Shown piece by piece: positions 6,636 to 15,512 of a stretch of DNA of 64,000 nt. The position numbers were made by a program, and so were the translations under genes. The DNA comes from Deltaproteobacteria bacterium (GTDB lineage Bacteria; UBA10199; JACPAL01; JAHFST01). The notes beneath the pieces were generated by a model. It was given only the letters and a program-made list of their open reading frames with translations. It was not told the DNA's origin and made no database searches. The first letter of the stretch is position 1. Every line of letters starts with the position of its first letter. Location of the stretch: positions 1-64,000 of the forward strand of contig JAHFST010000006.1 of the NCBI GenBank assembly GCA_023265625.1, given 5' to 3'.

Positions 6636-9557
6636 ATGAATCGAAAAAGCGGAGGCATCCTCATATTTTTGTGGCTTTTGGCGGGGTGCAGCTCAAGCAC
6701 AACCTCCTCGACAACGGTCAGCGCCAATGCCGGTTCCGATCAGCAAGTTGTCACGGGCACGACGGCCACTTTGGATGGTCAGTCAAGCACGGGAGTGACG
6801 AGCGCCGCCTGGACCTTCAGTTCAAAACCATCCGGTTCTTCCGCGAGTCTCGCGAATTCCTCGACACTGACCCCTAGCTTTACGGCCGATGTGGCGGGTA
6901 GTTACGTTGTGCAACTTGCCATTAATGACAGTGCCAGCACCGATACAGTCACCGTCACGGCCCAAGCCACGGTTTCGGCCATTTCGGTTGGATCGGGTGT
7001 CGCCACCCGGGAACGATTTAACACCACGGAATATGTCGTGAGTGCCGGAGAGACGGCTACGCTCTCCGGGGCCTCGAGCGCTGCGGCCCTCAAGACCAAG
7101 GCGGCGGCGGTTTCCGGATATTCCTGGGAACAAATCTCCGGTCCCGGGGCCACGGTCGTGGGTAATACCACGAGTGAGACCTTGCAATTTGTCGCCCCCG
7201 GTTACGCCGGGATTCAGAATCTTAATCCGGCGGATAATTACAAATGGCAGATCCTGCCGATCTCTCGAGATGATACGAAGATGGTTTTTCGCTTGACCAC
7301 GACCGGGAGTAACGCGGCAACGGATGTCTCGACCTTTACCCTTTATCTACAAGACTCCGACGGGAGTGAGATCCATACCAGTAGCGGGCTCCCCAATGTG
7401 GCGATCGGGGCGCTGGTTGTTTTATCGGGCCCCGATTTGCTGGCCTCGGGGGCCAGCGCGACGGATGCCACTAAGACGAACGGCAGCGCGGTGACTGACT
7501 GGTCTTGGACATTGACTCCCCCGTCAGGTTCCTCGGCAACCTTTGAAGACACGGGCACGACGACGTCTGCCGTCCAATTTCCAAAATTCGTGGCCGATGT
7601 GGAGGGGATCTATGCCGTAGCGTATAGCAGCACCACAGGGACCAATACCTACACGGCCGCCACGACCAAGTGCCCCGGGACATTGACCATTAATGTGGCG
7701 GATTGGGTTGGGGTTGGAACGGTTGGCGGTACCACTCCGACGGCCCCGCAATGTGCCACCTGTCATGGTGTCTCGGACATCAGTGGTCTGGGAGACACCG
7801 TGACCCCCTGGTCTGCCACCGTTCATGCGAAGATTTTTGAGAATAACATGTCGACCTACCAGGGACTTGCGCCGGAACCTTACCTCTGGGAATTTCATAC
7901 GGTAGGTTACAATAAAGACGTGATCAATAATGGTTTTGATGATTTGGCCAGTGATAACAATTTTACATTTCCAAGCGCTGGCTTGACCTATGCGGCCTTT
8001 ACCTCCCAGGATCCTGCCGTGGCCAAACTGGCCAACGTGCAATGCGAGAACTGCCATGGTCCCGGGAGCCAGCATGATGGGGATCCGCTCCGCATTGGTG
8101 TTTCTTTTGCGCAGGCTGGGACCTGCGGACAGTGCCATATTCAAGAGACGGAGTGGGAAAACTCGGGGCACAACTTTGTCGGTGTGGAACATGGGAGCGG
8201 CAATTATCAATCCAGCTGGGTGAGTTCGCCAGGTTGTTTGCGTTGCCACAACTCCAAGGGTTTCACGACTTATCTTGAGAGTGGCAGAAGCGCCGAAACC
8301 AGTCTGGTTTCAGACGCCTCCGCGGACTTTCCAGGGGTTACCTGTGCCGCTTGTCATGATCCACACGATGTGACCAACGAAAGCCAACTGCGCCAAAAAG
8401 GGAATGTCACGATGGCGATTGATGGATCCACCGTCGATGCCGGGAAGGCGGCGGTTTGTTACACCTGTCATGATGGGAATTACGCCAAAGGAGAAACCAA
8501 CTGCGACGTGAATGGTGATGGTTTGGCCAATTCCAGCGATAGCAGCACCACCTTGGGGATCACCAGCGGGGTTTGCGGATCTCTTTATGGGACGGCCGTC
8601 GGATACTGGAGAGGGGGGATGCACTACGCCGAGGCGGCCCCCATGTTGGAAGGGAACCTAATGATTAAAGACCTGGATAACGATGCCACCGACGATCTGA
8701 CACTCGATGAGAATTCCTTTCATTCCAGCGATGCCTTTACCCTGGCTGGTGTGACGGGAAACACTAGCCTCCCTTCGGAAAACAATAAGTGCGTCACCTG
8801 TCACATGGCGGCAGGGCCTTCCGCAGAGGAGGCGGGATATGGACATCTCGGCGGGCATACCTTCAAGGTCGTGAGCGGACATGGCATCGGTCACCTGCTA
8901 GGTACCGATGAGGGAGATGAACAAGCCGGCGAGGCGGGTGACATTGAATTGGTGAGTGCATGCCAGACTTGTCACGCCTCTGTTACTGAGATTAACCGCC
9001 TGGCCCGGGCCGATTACGATGGAGACGGGGTGCGCGAGGGGATTCAGGACGAGGTCAGTGGACTTGTCTTTGCCCTGTGGAAGTTGATCAAGGTGGTGGA
9101 TACCGCGAATGGGGGCAACCTGAATCAGACGGCCACGACCTACAACACGACGGTGGGACCGGCCTCATCGGATGACACTCCTGGTGGCACTATCACGGTT
9201 AACACGATCAACTGGAAGGGCGATTGCGCAAGCTTCAGTGGAACCACCGGGGCCGCTTGCGGCAAGAGTATCACCGGCACCGGCAAGTGTACCAATGTCG
9301 CCCAGAATAAGACCAAGGATGATTATCAGCAATGCAACTTCATGGAGGCCCCCGCCTATCTTCGTGCGGCGATCTGGAATCTCAAGTCGGTCATTCAGGA
9401 TGGTAGTTTGGGAATTCACAACGCCGCTTACGTTGTCCAGACTTTGCAGGAGACCTACAAGGCGGTGGGGAGAAAGGCCGCTTTGACGAAAAATGGCACG
9501 GCGGCGACATCAAGCTTCACCTACCAGACCGACTACTCGAGTGCGACATTGCGTTGA
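6636..9557 (+). CDS. Eight-heme outer-surface lipoprotein cytochrome with Ig/PKD-like N-terminal region
   Basis: The ATG at 6636 has a GAGAGGA ribosome site and gives a lipoprotein signal (FLWLLAGC lipobox), so the mature Cys is anchored to lipid; the ATG at 6609 is less likely. Residues of about 20-360 are Ser/Thr/Gly-rich with PKD/Ig-like repeats (GSDQQVVTGTTATLDG and related strands). The rest carries eight CxxCH sites: CATCH, CENCH, CGQCH, CLRCH, CAACH, CYTCH, CVTCH and CQTCH. A heme-free C-terminal segment follows. It is the third gene of the porin-cytochrome operon and is placed like OmcB. The likely role is passing electrons to extracellular acceptors, or taking them up. Confidence 0.85.
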   Translation: MNRKSGGILIFLWLLAGCSSSTTSSTTVSANAGSDQQVVTGTTATLDGQSSTGVTSAAWTFSSKPSGSSASLANSSTLTPSFTADVAGSYVVQLAINDSASTDTVTVTAQATVSAISVGSGVATRERFNTTEYVVSAGETATLSGASSAAALKTKAAAVSGYSWEQISGPGATVVGNTTSETLQFVAPGYAGIQNLNPADNYKWQILPISRDDTKMVFRLTTTGSNAATDVSTFTLYLQDSDGSEIHTSSGLPNVAIGALVVLSGPDLLASGASATDATKTNGSAVTDWSWTLTPPSGSSATFEDTGTTTSAVQFPKFVADVEGIYAVAYSSTTGTNTYTAATTKCPGTLTINVADWVGVGTVGGTTPTAPQCATCHGVSDISGLGDTVTPWSATVHAKIFENNMSTYQGLAPEPYLWEFHTVGYNKDVINNGFDDLASDNNFTFPSAGLTYAAFTSQDPAVAKLANVQCENCHGPGSQHDGDPLRIGVSFAQAGTCGQCHIQETEWENSGHNFVGVEHGSGNYQSSWVSSPGCLRCHNSKGFTTYLESGRSAETSLVSDASADFPGVTCAACHDPHDVTNESQLRQKGNVTMAIDGSTVDAGKAAVCYTCHDGNYAKGETNCDVNGDGLANSSDSSTTLGITSGVCGSLYGTAVGYWRGGMHYAEAAPMLEGNLMIKDLDNDATDDLTLDENSFHSSDAFTLAGVTGNTSLPSENNKCVTCHMAAGPSAEEAGYGHLGGHTFKVVSGHGIGHLLGTDEGDEQAGEAGDIELVSACQTCHASVTEINRLARADYDGDGVREGIQDEVSGLVFALWKLIKVVDTANGGNLNQTATTYNTTVGPASSDDTPGGTITVNTINWKGDCASFSGTTGAACGKSITGTGKCTNVAQNKTKDDYQQCNFMEAPAYLRAAIWNLKSVIQDGSLGIHNAAYVVQTLQETYKAVGRKAALTKNGTAATSSFTYQTDYSSATLR

Positions 9558-9602
9558 AGGACAAGACCTGTCGTCATGACAGGAGAATGACCGAGTAACG
9601 CT

Positions 9603-9634
9603 GGCCCCGACCTCCTCCGGGGCCGGTGCTTTTT
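9603..9634 (+). terminator. Rho-independent terminator of the porin-cytochrome operon
   Basis: A stem GGCCCCG / CGGGGCC with an 8-base loop is followed by GGTGC and a run of five T. It lies 45 bases after the stop of the surface cytochrome gene and next to the 3' end of the converging oxidase operon. Confidence 0.8.
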
Positions 9635-9839
9635 AAGGGTCTTTAGGCAAGAGGTGACGAATCGCCAACGCTAGACTCGTTCCGACCACAATCAGACTAG
9701 TGAGAATGAAGAAGGTAGCGGCCCGATAACTGGTCCCATTTCCTAAATTTCCCGAACAGAGTGGACAGGCATAAACCTCTCTGCCCGTTGTGAAGATCAT
9801 GATTAGGATAGGGGCGATTTTAAAAATAAAGAACCCCAT
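9633..9839 (-). CDS. Small membrane protein at the end of the oxidase operon
   Basis: About 68 residues: an N-terminal hydrophobic segment (FFIFKIAPILIMIFTTG), then a CPLCSGN motif, then a second membrane helix (FFILTSLIVVGTSLALA). The ATG at 9839 overlaps the end of the preceding subunit III gene by 20 bases. The CPxC motif next to a heme-copper oxidase invites a link to metal or cofactor handling, but that is speculation and I do not recognise a family. Confidence 0.55.
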   Translation of the reverse strand: MGFFIFKIAPILIMIFTTGREVYACPLCSGNLGNGTSYRAATFFILTSLIVVGTSLALAIRHLLPKDP

Positions 9840-10380
9840 AAAGTAGCGGCCAGATGAGGACCACAAAGGTCCAATACATCCGGCACAAAGTAAGTCCCCC
9901 TGAGTGGCCAACTGTGTAGCGTCCCCGCACGGCCTGCAAGGCCACCACTAAGAGGACGGCTAGGGCCGCGACGACATGCAGGGCGTGGCTCCCGATCACG
10001 ATGTAAAAGAGTCCGCCATAAATATTATGGGTGGTGGTGAGCCCGAAGGAGATCAATCTCAGCCATTCGTAGCCCTGCAATCCTAGGAAAAAAAGACCCA
10101 ACAACAGGGTTAAACCCAACCAACCCATCAGGCACAGGTGACAACCACGCTTTACGGCGCGTTCGGCCCCATAAATGGTAAGTCCGCTAAGCAGGAATAG
10201 AGTGGTGTTTAACCCGGTGATCCCCGCAGGCAGTCGAGGTTGTCCGGGAGGGGGCCAGAGACCCATTTTATTTCGTAAGACCCAATAGGCGCTGAGCAGG
10301 CCGGCAAAAAACATCAGCTCAGTGGCCAAAAATAATAGCAGGCCAATTTGACCAGCCACGGCACGTGATCGTTCCGACAT
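9820..10380 (-). CDS. Second heme-copper oxidase subunit III-like protein
   Basis: This 186-residue protein has five hydrophobic helices and subunit III hallmarks: LFLATELMFFAGLLSAYW near the N-terminus, HNIYGGLFYIVIGSHALHVVAAL, and a C-terminal RMYWTFVVLIWPLLYGVLYF. It belongs to the same superfamily as the gene at 10647 but differs clearly in sequence. The ATG at 10380 abuts the subunit IV stop, so it is co-transcribed with the oxidase. Two subunit III genes in one operon occur in some bacterial oxidases. Whether both proteins enter one complex cannot be read here. Confidence 0.85.
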   Translation of the reverse strand: MSERSRAVAGQIGLLLFLATELMFFAGLLSAYWVLRNKMGLWPPPGQPRLPAGITGLNTTLFLLSGLTIYGAERAVKRGCHLCLMGWLGLTLLLGLFFLGLQGYEWLRLISFGLTTTHNIYGGLFYIVIGSHALHVVAALAVLLVVALQAVRGRYTVGHSGGLTLCRMYWTFVVLIWPLLYGVLYF

Positions 10381-10650
10381 CTACCCTCCGTATCTGTAGA
10401 CAATATCAGGGACCAGGGCAAAATAAAGCAGTATGAGGCAGAGGATGCCCGATAAGATGATGAGGGCAATATACTTGGGTTCCCACTTCAATCCCATATA
10501 ATAATAGACGACCAGCCCCGCCTTGAGCAGGGCAATCGTGAAGATGAGACTCGTGGCCAAGACCACATGCCCCCAAGATCCCAGCAACAAACTCAAGCCC
10601 AGTAGCAGCAGCAGGCCAAGCCAGATGTTGATCAACGATTGTTTGGTCAT
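10381..10650 (-). CDS. Cytochrome c oxidase subunit IV (CtaF/CyoD-like)
   Basis: The ATG at 10650 overlaps the stop of the preceding subunit III gene (ATGA), giving an 89-residue protein with three membrane helices. The central VVYYYMGLKWEPKYIAL segment is typical of prokaryotic subunit IV. The longer frame to 10722 lies within the upstream gene and is rejected. It is a small accessory subunit of the aa3 oxidase. Confidence 0.82.
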   Translation of the reverse strand: MTKQSLINIWLGLLLLLGLSLLLGSWGHVVLATSLIFTIALLKAGLVVYYYMGLKWEPKYIALIILSGILCLILLYFALVPDIVYRYGG

Positions 10651-11207
10651 CGCATCCCTCCCGAGGCACTCAAGTACAACAGGGGGAACAAAAAGATCCA
10701 AACCACATCGACGAAATGCCAATAAAGCCCGACCGACTCAATGCGGTGAGTGGCAAATCTCCGCTTTAACCCGGACCACACGACGACGTTGGCCACCAAA
10801 CCACCTACGATATGAAGTCCATGCAGTGCGGTCATGAGAAAATAAAAAGACCAGAACAGAGAACGTGAAGGCAAAAATCCTTCGGTGATCTCGTGGTGGT
10901 ATTCGTAACTTTTTAATAAGAGAAAGATAATCCCTGCCAGAATGGTGAGCCCTAGATAAGTGGCCCCCGAGCGTGCGTTGCCATGTTCGACTTCGTGATG
11001 GGCCAAGATCATGGTTAAACTGCTGGTTAAGAGGACCACGGTGTTGACGGCCCCCACCCAAGTGAGGGTATGGGCGGCCTCGCTGGCCCATTCGGGGTGA
11101 TGAAAGCGGTACAGCAGGTAACAGACAATCAAACCACCAAAGACGACAATCTCAGACCCGAGAAACCACCAAATCCCAAGACGCCAGATGGGAACCGACG
11201 ATTTCAT
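10647..11207 (-). CDS. ctaE: Cytochrome c oxidase subunit III
   Basis: A 186-residue five-helix protein. GIWWFLGSEIVVFGGLIVCY is the conserved N-terminal helix. FYFLMTALHGLHIVGGL and the ending GLYWHFVDVVWIFLFPLLYL are the diagnostic subunit III segments (HG-H and WHFVD). The ATG at 11207 overlaps the subunit I stop codon. It stabilises the catalytic core of the oxidase in the inner membrane. Confidence 0.93.
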   Translation of the reverse strand: MKSSVPIWRLGIWWFLGSEIVVFGGLIVCYLLYRFHHPEWASEAAHTLTWVGAVNTVVLLTSSLTMILAHHEVEHGNARSGATYLGLTILAGIIFLLLKSYEYHHEITEGFLPSRSLFWSFYFLMTALHGLHIVGGLVANVVVWSGLKRRFATHRIESVGLYWHFVDVVWIFLFPLLYLSASGGMR

Positions 11208-12847
11208 ACGGCCTCCGTCTGATTCTTCCAATCCTTGCCGGTCAAACCCGGGAGACTGTAATCATAGGGGCCTCGGTGGACCACAGGAGGTTCCTCAAAA
11301 TTGCCATGCCCTGGAGGAGACGGGGCCAGCCATTCAAGGGTGGCGGCGGACCAGGGGTTGCGGGTGGCGATTGGACCGTAACATAGGCTGGCGATGAAAT
11401 TGACGACAAAAATGATTTGCGACAAAAACAGGATAATGAAACCCCATGTTGAGATGACATGAAGATGTTGAAAGGGTTGCAGGTAATCAAAGAGTGAAGG
11501 GTCAAAGATACGTCTTTGGTGGCCCACCAACCCGATGGCAAAGAGCGGTAAGAAGGTGACATTGAAGGAAATGATGGTGAGAACGGCATGAATTTTCCCC
11601 CAAGTCTCGTTCATCAGGCGTCCAAACCATTTAGGGTACCAGAAATAGATGCCTGCAAAGCCCGCTAAAAATGTGACGGGAAACAGGGTGTAATGAAAGT
11701 GGGCCACCACAAAATACGTGTCGTGCAGATAGATATCGGCTGCGGCGGAACCGTTAAAAATTCCCGTGACACCTCCTACCAGGAACTCGGCTAACATCCC
11801 CAAGGCGAAGATCATCGGGGTCTTGAGCTCGATGGATCCGCCCCACAGGGTCGCAATATAAGAAAAGATAGCGACAGCAAATGGTACGGAGATGATGATG
11901 GTGGTGATACTAAAAGGCGCGGCCAGGCGAGGATCCATGCCACTGATAAACTGATGATGGGCCCAGACAAGAAAGCTTAAGACGCTGGCGATCAGTGAGG
12001 CATAGATGAGGGGGCGGTATCCAAAAAATGGCTTACGTGCAAACACGGTCATGACCTCGGCAATGATTCCCAAGGCTGGAAAGAGCAGGACATAGACTTC
12101 CGGATGACCGAAAAACCAGAAGAGGTGTTGAAAGAGGAGCGGGTCTCCGCCGGATTGCGGGAGAAAAAAACCGGTTTGAAAGAGACGATCGGCGAGCAGC
12201 ATGAAGGCCCCGGCAATCAAGGGGCCTACCGAAAACATAAAGACCAAGGAGGCGATATTCAGCATCCAGACCAAAATGGGCATGCGAAACAACGTCATTC
12301 CTGGGGCGCGCATGGTCAGGGTGGTGGTTAAAAAATTGATTCCCCCCATCAACATAGAGGCGAATTCCAAGGCGACTGCTAAAATCCATAAGTGTCCACC
12401 CCATTCCACACCGGAAAGCCCAGGGGAAGCGGCCAGGGGTGGGTAAGAGGTCCAACCTCCTGAAGCAGCCCCTCCGGGTACGAGGAAGGAACTCATGAGG
12501 AGCAGGGTGCTGAGGAAAAAAGTCCAGAAAGACATCATGTTGAGACGAGGAAAGGCCATGTCTGGGGCCCCGATCATCAGCGGGAGCAGATAATTGCCAA
12601 ACCCGGAGAGGAGGATGGGCATGGCCACCCAGAAGACCATGATGGTACCATGCATGGTCACAGAAGCATTGTACTGATCGGGGCCGACCATCCCAAACAA
12701 GGGTACGGGTTCATTGGGCCAGGCCAATTGATGACGAAATACATAAGCTAGATAACCACCCACAAAGGCCATGACCAAGCCGGTGCATAAGTATTGCATG
12801 CCGACTATTTTGTGATCGACGGAAAAAATATATTTACGGAGTGCCAC
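11204..12847 (-). CDS. coxA: Cytochrome c oxidase subunit I (aa3-type, A1 class)
   Basis: The GTG at 12847 lies 6-7 bases after a GGAGGGG ribosome site; an upstream GTG at 12865 is in frame but lies inside that site. The protein has about 547 residues and 12 helices. Heme and copper ligands are visible: TMHGTIMVFW (heme a), FGHPEVYVLLFPALG with the His-Tyr pair and the helix VI glutamate of A1 oxidases, WAHHQFISGMD (CuB), and TYFVVAHFHYTLF (heme ligands). It reduces oxygen to water and pumps protons. It overlaps subunit II upstream and subunit III downstream. Confidence 0.96.
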   Translation of the reverse strand: MALRKYIFSVDHKIVGMQYLCTGLVMAFVGGYLAYVFRHQLAWPNEPVPLFGMVGPDQYNASVTMHGTIMVFWVAMPILLSGFGNYLLPLMIGAPDMAFPRLNMMSFWTFFLSTLLLMSSFLVPGGAASGGWTSYPPLAASPGLSGVEWGGHLWILAVALEFASMLMGGINFLTTTLTMRAPGMTLFRMPILVWMLNIASLVFMFSVGPLIAGAFMLLADRLFQTGFFLPQSGGDPLLFQHLFWFFGHPEVYVLLFPALGIIAEVMTVFARKPFFGYRPLIYASLIASVLSFLVWAHHQFISGMDPRLAAPFSITTIIISVPFAVAIFSYIATLWGGSIELKTPMIFALGMLAEFLVGGVTGIFNGSAAADIYLHDTYFVVAHFHYTLFPVTFLAGFAGIYFWYPKWFGRLMNETWGKIHAVLTIISFNVTFLPLFAIGLVGHQRRIFDPSLFDYLQPFQHLHVISTWGFIILFLSQIIFVVNFIASLCYGPIATRNPWSAATLEWLAPSPPGHGNFEEPPVVHRGPYDYSLPGLTGKDWKNQTEAV

Positions 12848-13535
12848 TAGTTGCCCCCTCCCCACTGGGTGTTTGTTCCGCCAGCCATTTTTGGTAATCG
12901 GCGAAATCCATTACATGAAGTTGGCCCTGCATCGTTCCGTGGCCGCTGCCACACAGCTCTGCGCAGGCGATCGGATAGGTCCCGGTTTGCATCGTTTCAA
13001 ACCAGCCTCGAATGGTACGGCCTGGGACCGCATCTTGTTTGAGACGAAGATTCGGAATCCATAAGCTATGGATGACGTCTTCAGCTTGGAGCTCAAAGAC
13101 GATCTTTTGATGGACTGGGATTGTCAGTTGATTGAAGGTTTTGATGTCATCCGCGGTATCGAGCCGCCCATCGGGGCCCGGATGGGTGATCTCCCAGACA
13201 AACTGTCTGCCACGAATTCGGATGGTCTGGTCTGGTTTTTCCGGCAGGTTCATTTTTATTTCTTCCCAAATGGGACCTTGCACGACCTCAATGCCGATAT
13301 CAAAGGCCAAGACGAGTGCGGCGGGGATCAGGACCCACATCAATGAGCGCAGGGAGGTACCGGGCTGAAAAATGGCAGGTTGCCCCTTGCTCCTATGGTA
13401 TCTAATGATGAAGTAGCCGAGAATACCTTCTGCCAGTAAAAACCAGATGCCTACGATGAGATAAATGACAAGAATGACGTGGTCGATCTTGTGGCCATAA
13501 GTCGAGATGTTAATGGGGAGCCAATGGAGCATCAT
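12834..13535 (-). CDS. coxB: Cytochrome c oxidase subunit II
   Basis: Two N-terminal membrane helices are followed by a periplasmic cupredoxin domain carrying the CuA site CAELCGSGHGTM (C-x3-C-x3-H-x2-M). The upstream QFVWEITHPGPDG segment is the usual electron-entry region. There is no C-terminal cytochrome c domain, so this is aa3 rather than caa3. Electrons must come from a separate donor, plausibly the diheme tail of the reductase or the small cytochrome at 4094. It is the first gene of the oxidase operon, about 63 bases downstream of an FNR-type palindrome. Confidence 0.95.
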   Translation of the reverse strand: MMLHWLPINISTYGHKIDHVILVIYLIVGIWFLLAEGILGYFIIRYHRSKGQPAIFQPGTSLRSLMWVLIPAALVLAFDIGIEVVQGPIWEEIKMNLPEKPDQTIRIRGRQFVWEITHPGPDGRLDTADDIKTFNQLTIPVHQKIVFELQAEDVIHSLWIPNLRLKQDAVPGRTIRGWFETMQTGTYPIACAELCGSGHGTMQGQLHVMDFADYQKWLAEQTPSGEGATSGTP

Positions 13536-13597
13536 GAAGTGGGTGTTAAGATAGATAAGAAAGTTGGAAGTGAAATGACGGGAATCATCTCATGGCA

Positions 13598-13609
13598 TGA
13601 TTGTTATCA
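13598..13609. promoter_or_regulatory. FNR/CRP-type operator upstream of the oxidase operon
   Basis: TGATTGTTATCA is a perfect TGAT-N4-ATCA palindrome. It lies between the FNR-like gene and the subunit II start, about 63 bases before the latter. It has the same core and spacer length as the site at 4488-4499. Function as a repressor or activator site is inferred. Confidence 0.55.
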
Positions 13610-13639
13610 GGTCGTAGCAACGGAAAAAGTTCTCTACCC

Positions 13640-14371
13640 TTATGAAAAGGCATTGATGACATCAAGATTGGCAATATCAATTAAGGCTTTGGCGTCTAGG
13701 ATCGTAATTTCCCGCTCTTTTACGTCGATGATGCCATCTTTTTTAAATTCAGAGAGGAGACGAATGGCCGTTTCTTGGGTGATGCCGATCATCTCCCCCA
13801 CCTCTTCTCGGGAGAGTTGGAGCCCAATGATGACACCTTTTTTTCCCTGTCTGCCGTAGGCCTCTTTGAGTAGGCATAGCAGTTCGGCCATACGCTCTCG
13901 AACAGAACGTTGGGCAATGCTCGTGGCCAAGTCTTCTGCGGAACGAAGTTCCTTGGATAGTTTTTGGATGATATTGAGGGCCAAAGCAGGATTTTTGGCG
14001 AGGACCTGGTAAAAGGATTTTTTGTCAATGCAGCAAATGGTGGCATCTTCCAAGACCTCGGCCGTGGCATGATAAGGCTCATCGGCAAACACGGATCGAT
14101 AGCCCAGCAGGTCCCCCGCTCCGGCGATGCGGACGATTTGCTGTCGTCCACTTATTCCTGATTTGTAAAGTTTGACCCTGCCGGAAAATATGCAGTAAAG
14201 CCCATGGGCGACGTTTCCTTCATAAAAAATAACTTGCCCCTTTTTATAAGTGTTGGAAGTTTTGTGGTCATTACATTCTATTAATCCCGATTTTTCCAGG
14301 TCGCAAAATACCCCGAGTAGGCGCGATTCGCAGTGGGCACATTCCGGTTTGGAGGTTTTGTTCACATTCAC
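13640..14371 (-). CDS. Crp/Fnr-family regulator, probably FNR-like with an Fe-S cluster
   Basis: The N-terminus has CAHC and a further Cys at residue 23 (C11, C14, C23). This resembles the cluster-binding cysteines of FNR proteins, although the spacing differs. A cyclic-nucleotide-type beta-barrel follows (KKGQVIFYEGN...GLYCIFSGRVKLY). The C-terminal Crp helix-turn-helix reads LSREEVGEMIGITQETAIRLLSEF, with the Glu and Arg that contact TGA-type half sites. It lies directly upstream of the oxidase operon on the same strand. Two matching palindromes sit in front of the three electron-transport operons, so it probably adjusts respiration to oxygen or redox state. Confidence 0.85.
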   Translation of the reverse strand: MNVNKTSKPECAHCESRLLGVFCDLEKSGLIECNDHKTSNTYKKGQVIFYEGNVAHGLYCIFSGRVKLYKSGISGRQQIVRIAGAGDLLGYRSVFADEPYHATAEVLEDATICCIDKKSFYQVLAKNPALALNIIQKLSKELRSAEDLATSIAQRSVRERMAELLCLLKEAYGRQGKKGVIIGLQLSREEVGEMIGITQETAIRLLSEFKKDGIIDVKEREITILDAKALIDIANLDVINAFS

Positions 14372-14412
14372 TAGTAATACTTTATCTCAACCTTGCGATC
14401 TGTGACAAGAAC

Positions 14413-14450
14413 CAAAAAAAACGCGGCACCCTAAGGCACCGCGTTTTTTT
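14413..14450 (-). terminator. Bidirectional-looking terminator after the RRM gene
   Basis: A stem ACGCGG / CCGCGT with a 12-base loop is flanked by an A run on one side and a T run on the other. It can therefore terminate the RRM gene on the minus strand. Confidence 0.75.
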
Positions 14451-14474
14451 AAAGATGTAATGATATTTTAAAAA

Positions 14475-14906
14475 TTACCAGCTGCGACGATTGCCACCGC
14501 CACCGCCGCCGCCTCCACCACCATAATCACCGCCACGGCCACCACCACCGCCGCCACGTCCACGGCCACCACCGCCGCCGCCTCCTCCACCGTAACCACC
14601 ACGACCGCCACCGCCGCCATACCCACCACCGCCGCCGCCACCACCAGAACCGCGCGGGGCTTGGGGACGTGCTTCGGAAACAGTCAAAGGACGACCTTCA
14701 TAGTCTTGACCATTGAGGCGAGTGACTGCATCCGTGGCCTCTTGCTCATTGGACATCTCAACGAAACCGAACCCTTTACTGCGTCCGGAATAACGATCCA
14801 TCACCACTTGAGCCGACACAACCGAACCGCATTGCGAGAAGAGCTGCTGGAGCGCGTCGTCTGTTATTGAATACGGCAGATTGCCGACATATAATTTTGC
14901 ACCCAC
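14475..14906 (-). CDS. Glycine-rich RRM RNA-binding protein
   Basis: Residues 1-80 form one RRM: RNP2 LYVGNLP near the start and RNP1 KGFGFVEM near residue 45. The remaining 60 residues are almost only Gly with Arg and Tyr (RGG/YGG type). The start is GTG, preceded by AAGGAGG. Such single-RRM, Gly-rich proteins occur in cyanobacteria and deltaproteobacteria and are often cold-induced RNA chaperones. The mRNA targets cannot be inferred. Confidence 0.92.
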   Translation of the reverse strand: MGAKLYVGNLPYSITDDALQQLFSQCGSVVSAQVVMDRYSGRSKGFGFVEMSNEQEATDAVTRLNGQDYEGRPLTVSEARPQAPRGSGGGGGGGGYGGGGGRGGYGGGGGGGGGRGRGGGGGGRGGDYGGGGGGGGGGNRRSW

Positions 14907-15063
14907 GAAACCTCCTTAAGGTTTTACGCGCCGCTTAAGAGGACATGAGCACCATGCTGCAGGACTCTAGCGGACAAAGTTGTACAAAACATCCGTAGCC
15001 TTTTTGACAACAAAAGTCAACAATACCTTGAATTTATTAATGATCCGATGAGGTTGGCGAGGA

Positions 15064-15408
15064 CTAGTTATAAAGCTCACCTCGTGGGACGATGTCAGAC
15101 AGCCTGGCAACGTAACCGTCCAAAAACATATTGGCCCATTCTAGGAAACAGTGGCCGCAAATCATATAATCGGTGGCCTCGTCTACAATGGCGGTGAGAC
15201 TGCTTTTCTTCTGGCAACAGGAATCACAAAAAATATCGCCTTCGATACCTCGACTTTGTCGTACTTGGCTGACAAATTTGAGGGCTTCTTGGATTTGTTC
15301 CAGGGCCAGGGCTCGTCGCTCGGGGTAAGTCTCTGAAAGGTCCGACGCGGTTGGATTGGGTATCTCTCTTACCGCCTCTGTTACTTCCAATAATTGTAGT
15401 TTCTGCAT
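15064..15408 (-). CDS. Hypothetical protein with two CxxC pairs
   Basis: About 114 residues from the ATG at 15408, which follows AAGGGGGGAG. Two cysteine pairs, CDSCC near the middle and CGHC about 25 residues later, look like a small zinc ribbon. The N-terminal half is helical and charged. No family is recognised and there is no operon partner. The start is uncertain because two upstream ATGs are in frame. Confidence 0.5.
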   Translation of the reverse strand: MQKLQLLEVTEAVREIPNPTASDLSETYPERRALALEQIQEALKFVSQVRQSRGIEGDIFCDSCCQKKSSLTAIVDEATDYMICGHCFLEWANMFLDGYVARLSDIVPRGELYN

Positions 15409-15512
15409 GTCTCCCCCCTTCACCTGCCTAAACTCTGACTTCATACGATAGAACGGCATCCTTTCCTAAAACCTTAAGGATTTTTTTCTTTTATTGAATT
15501 TATTGGGTTTTT

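Noticed and set aside
14391-14408. CTTG...CAAG sequence upstream of the FNR-like gene as its own operator
   Set aside because: Only the outer four bases pair, and the TGAT core seen at the other two sites is missing.
14500-14660. GC-rich triplet repeats as a structural DNA repeat
   Set aside because: They are explained by the glycine codons of the RRM protein tail.
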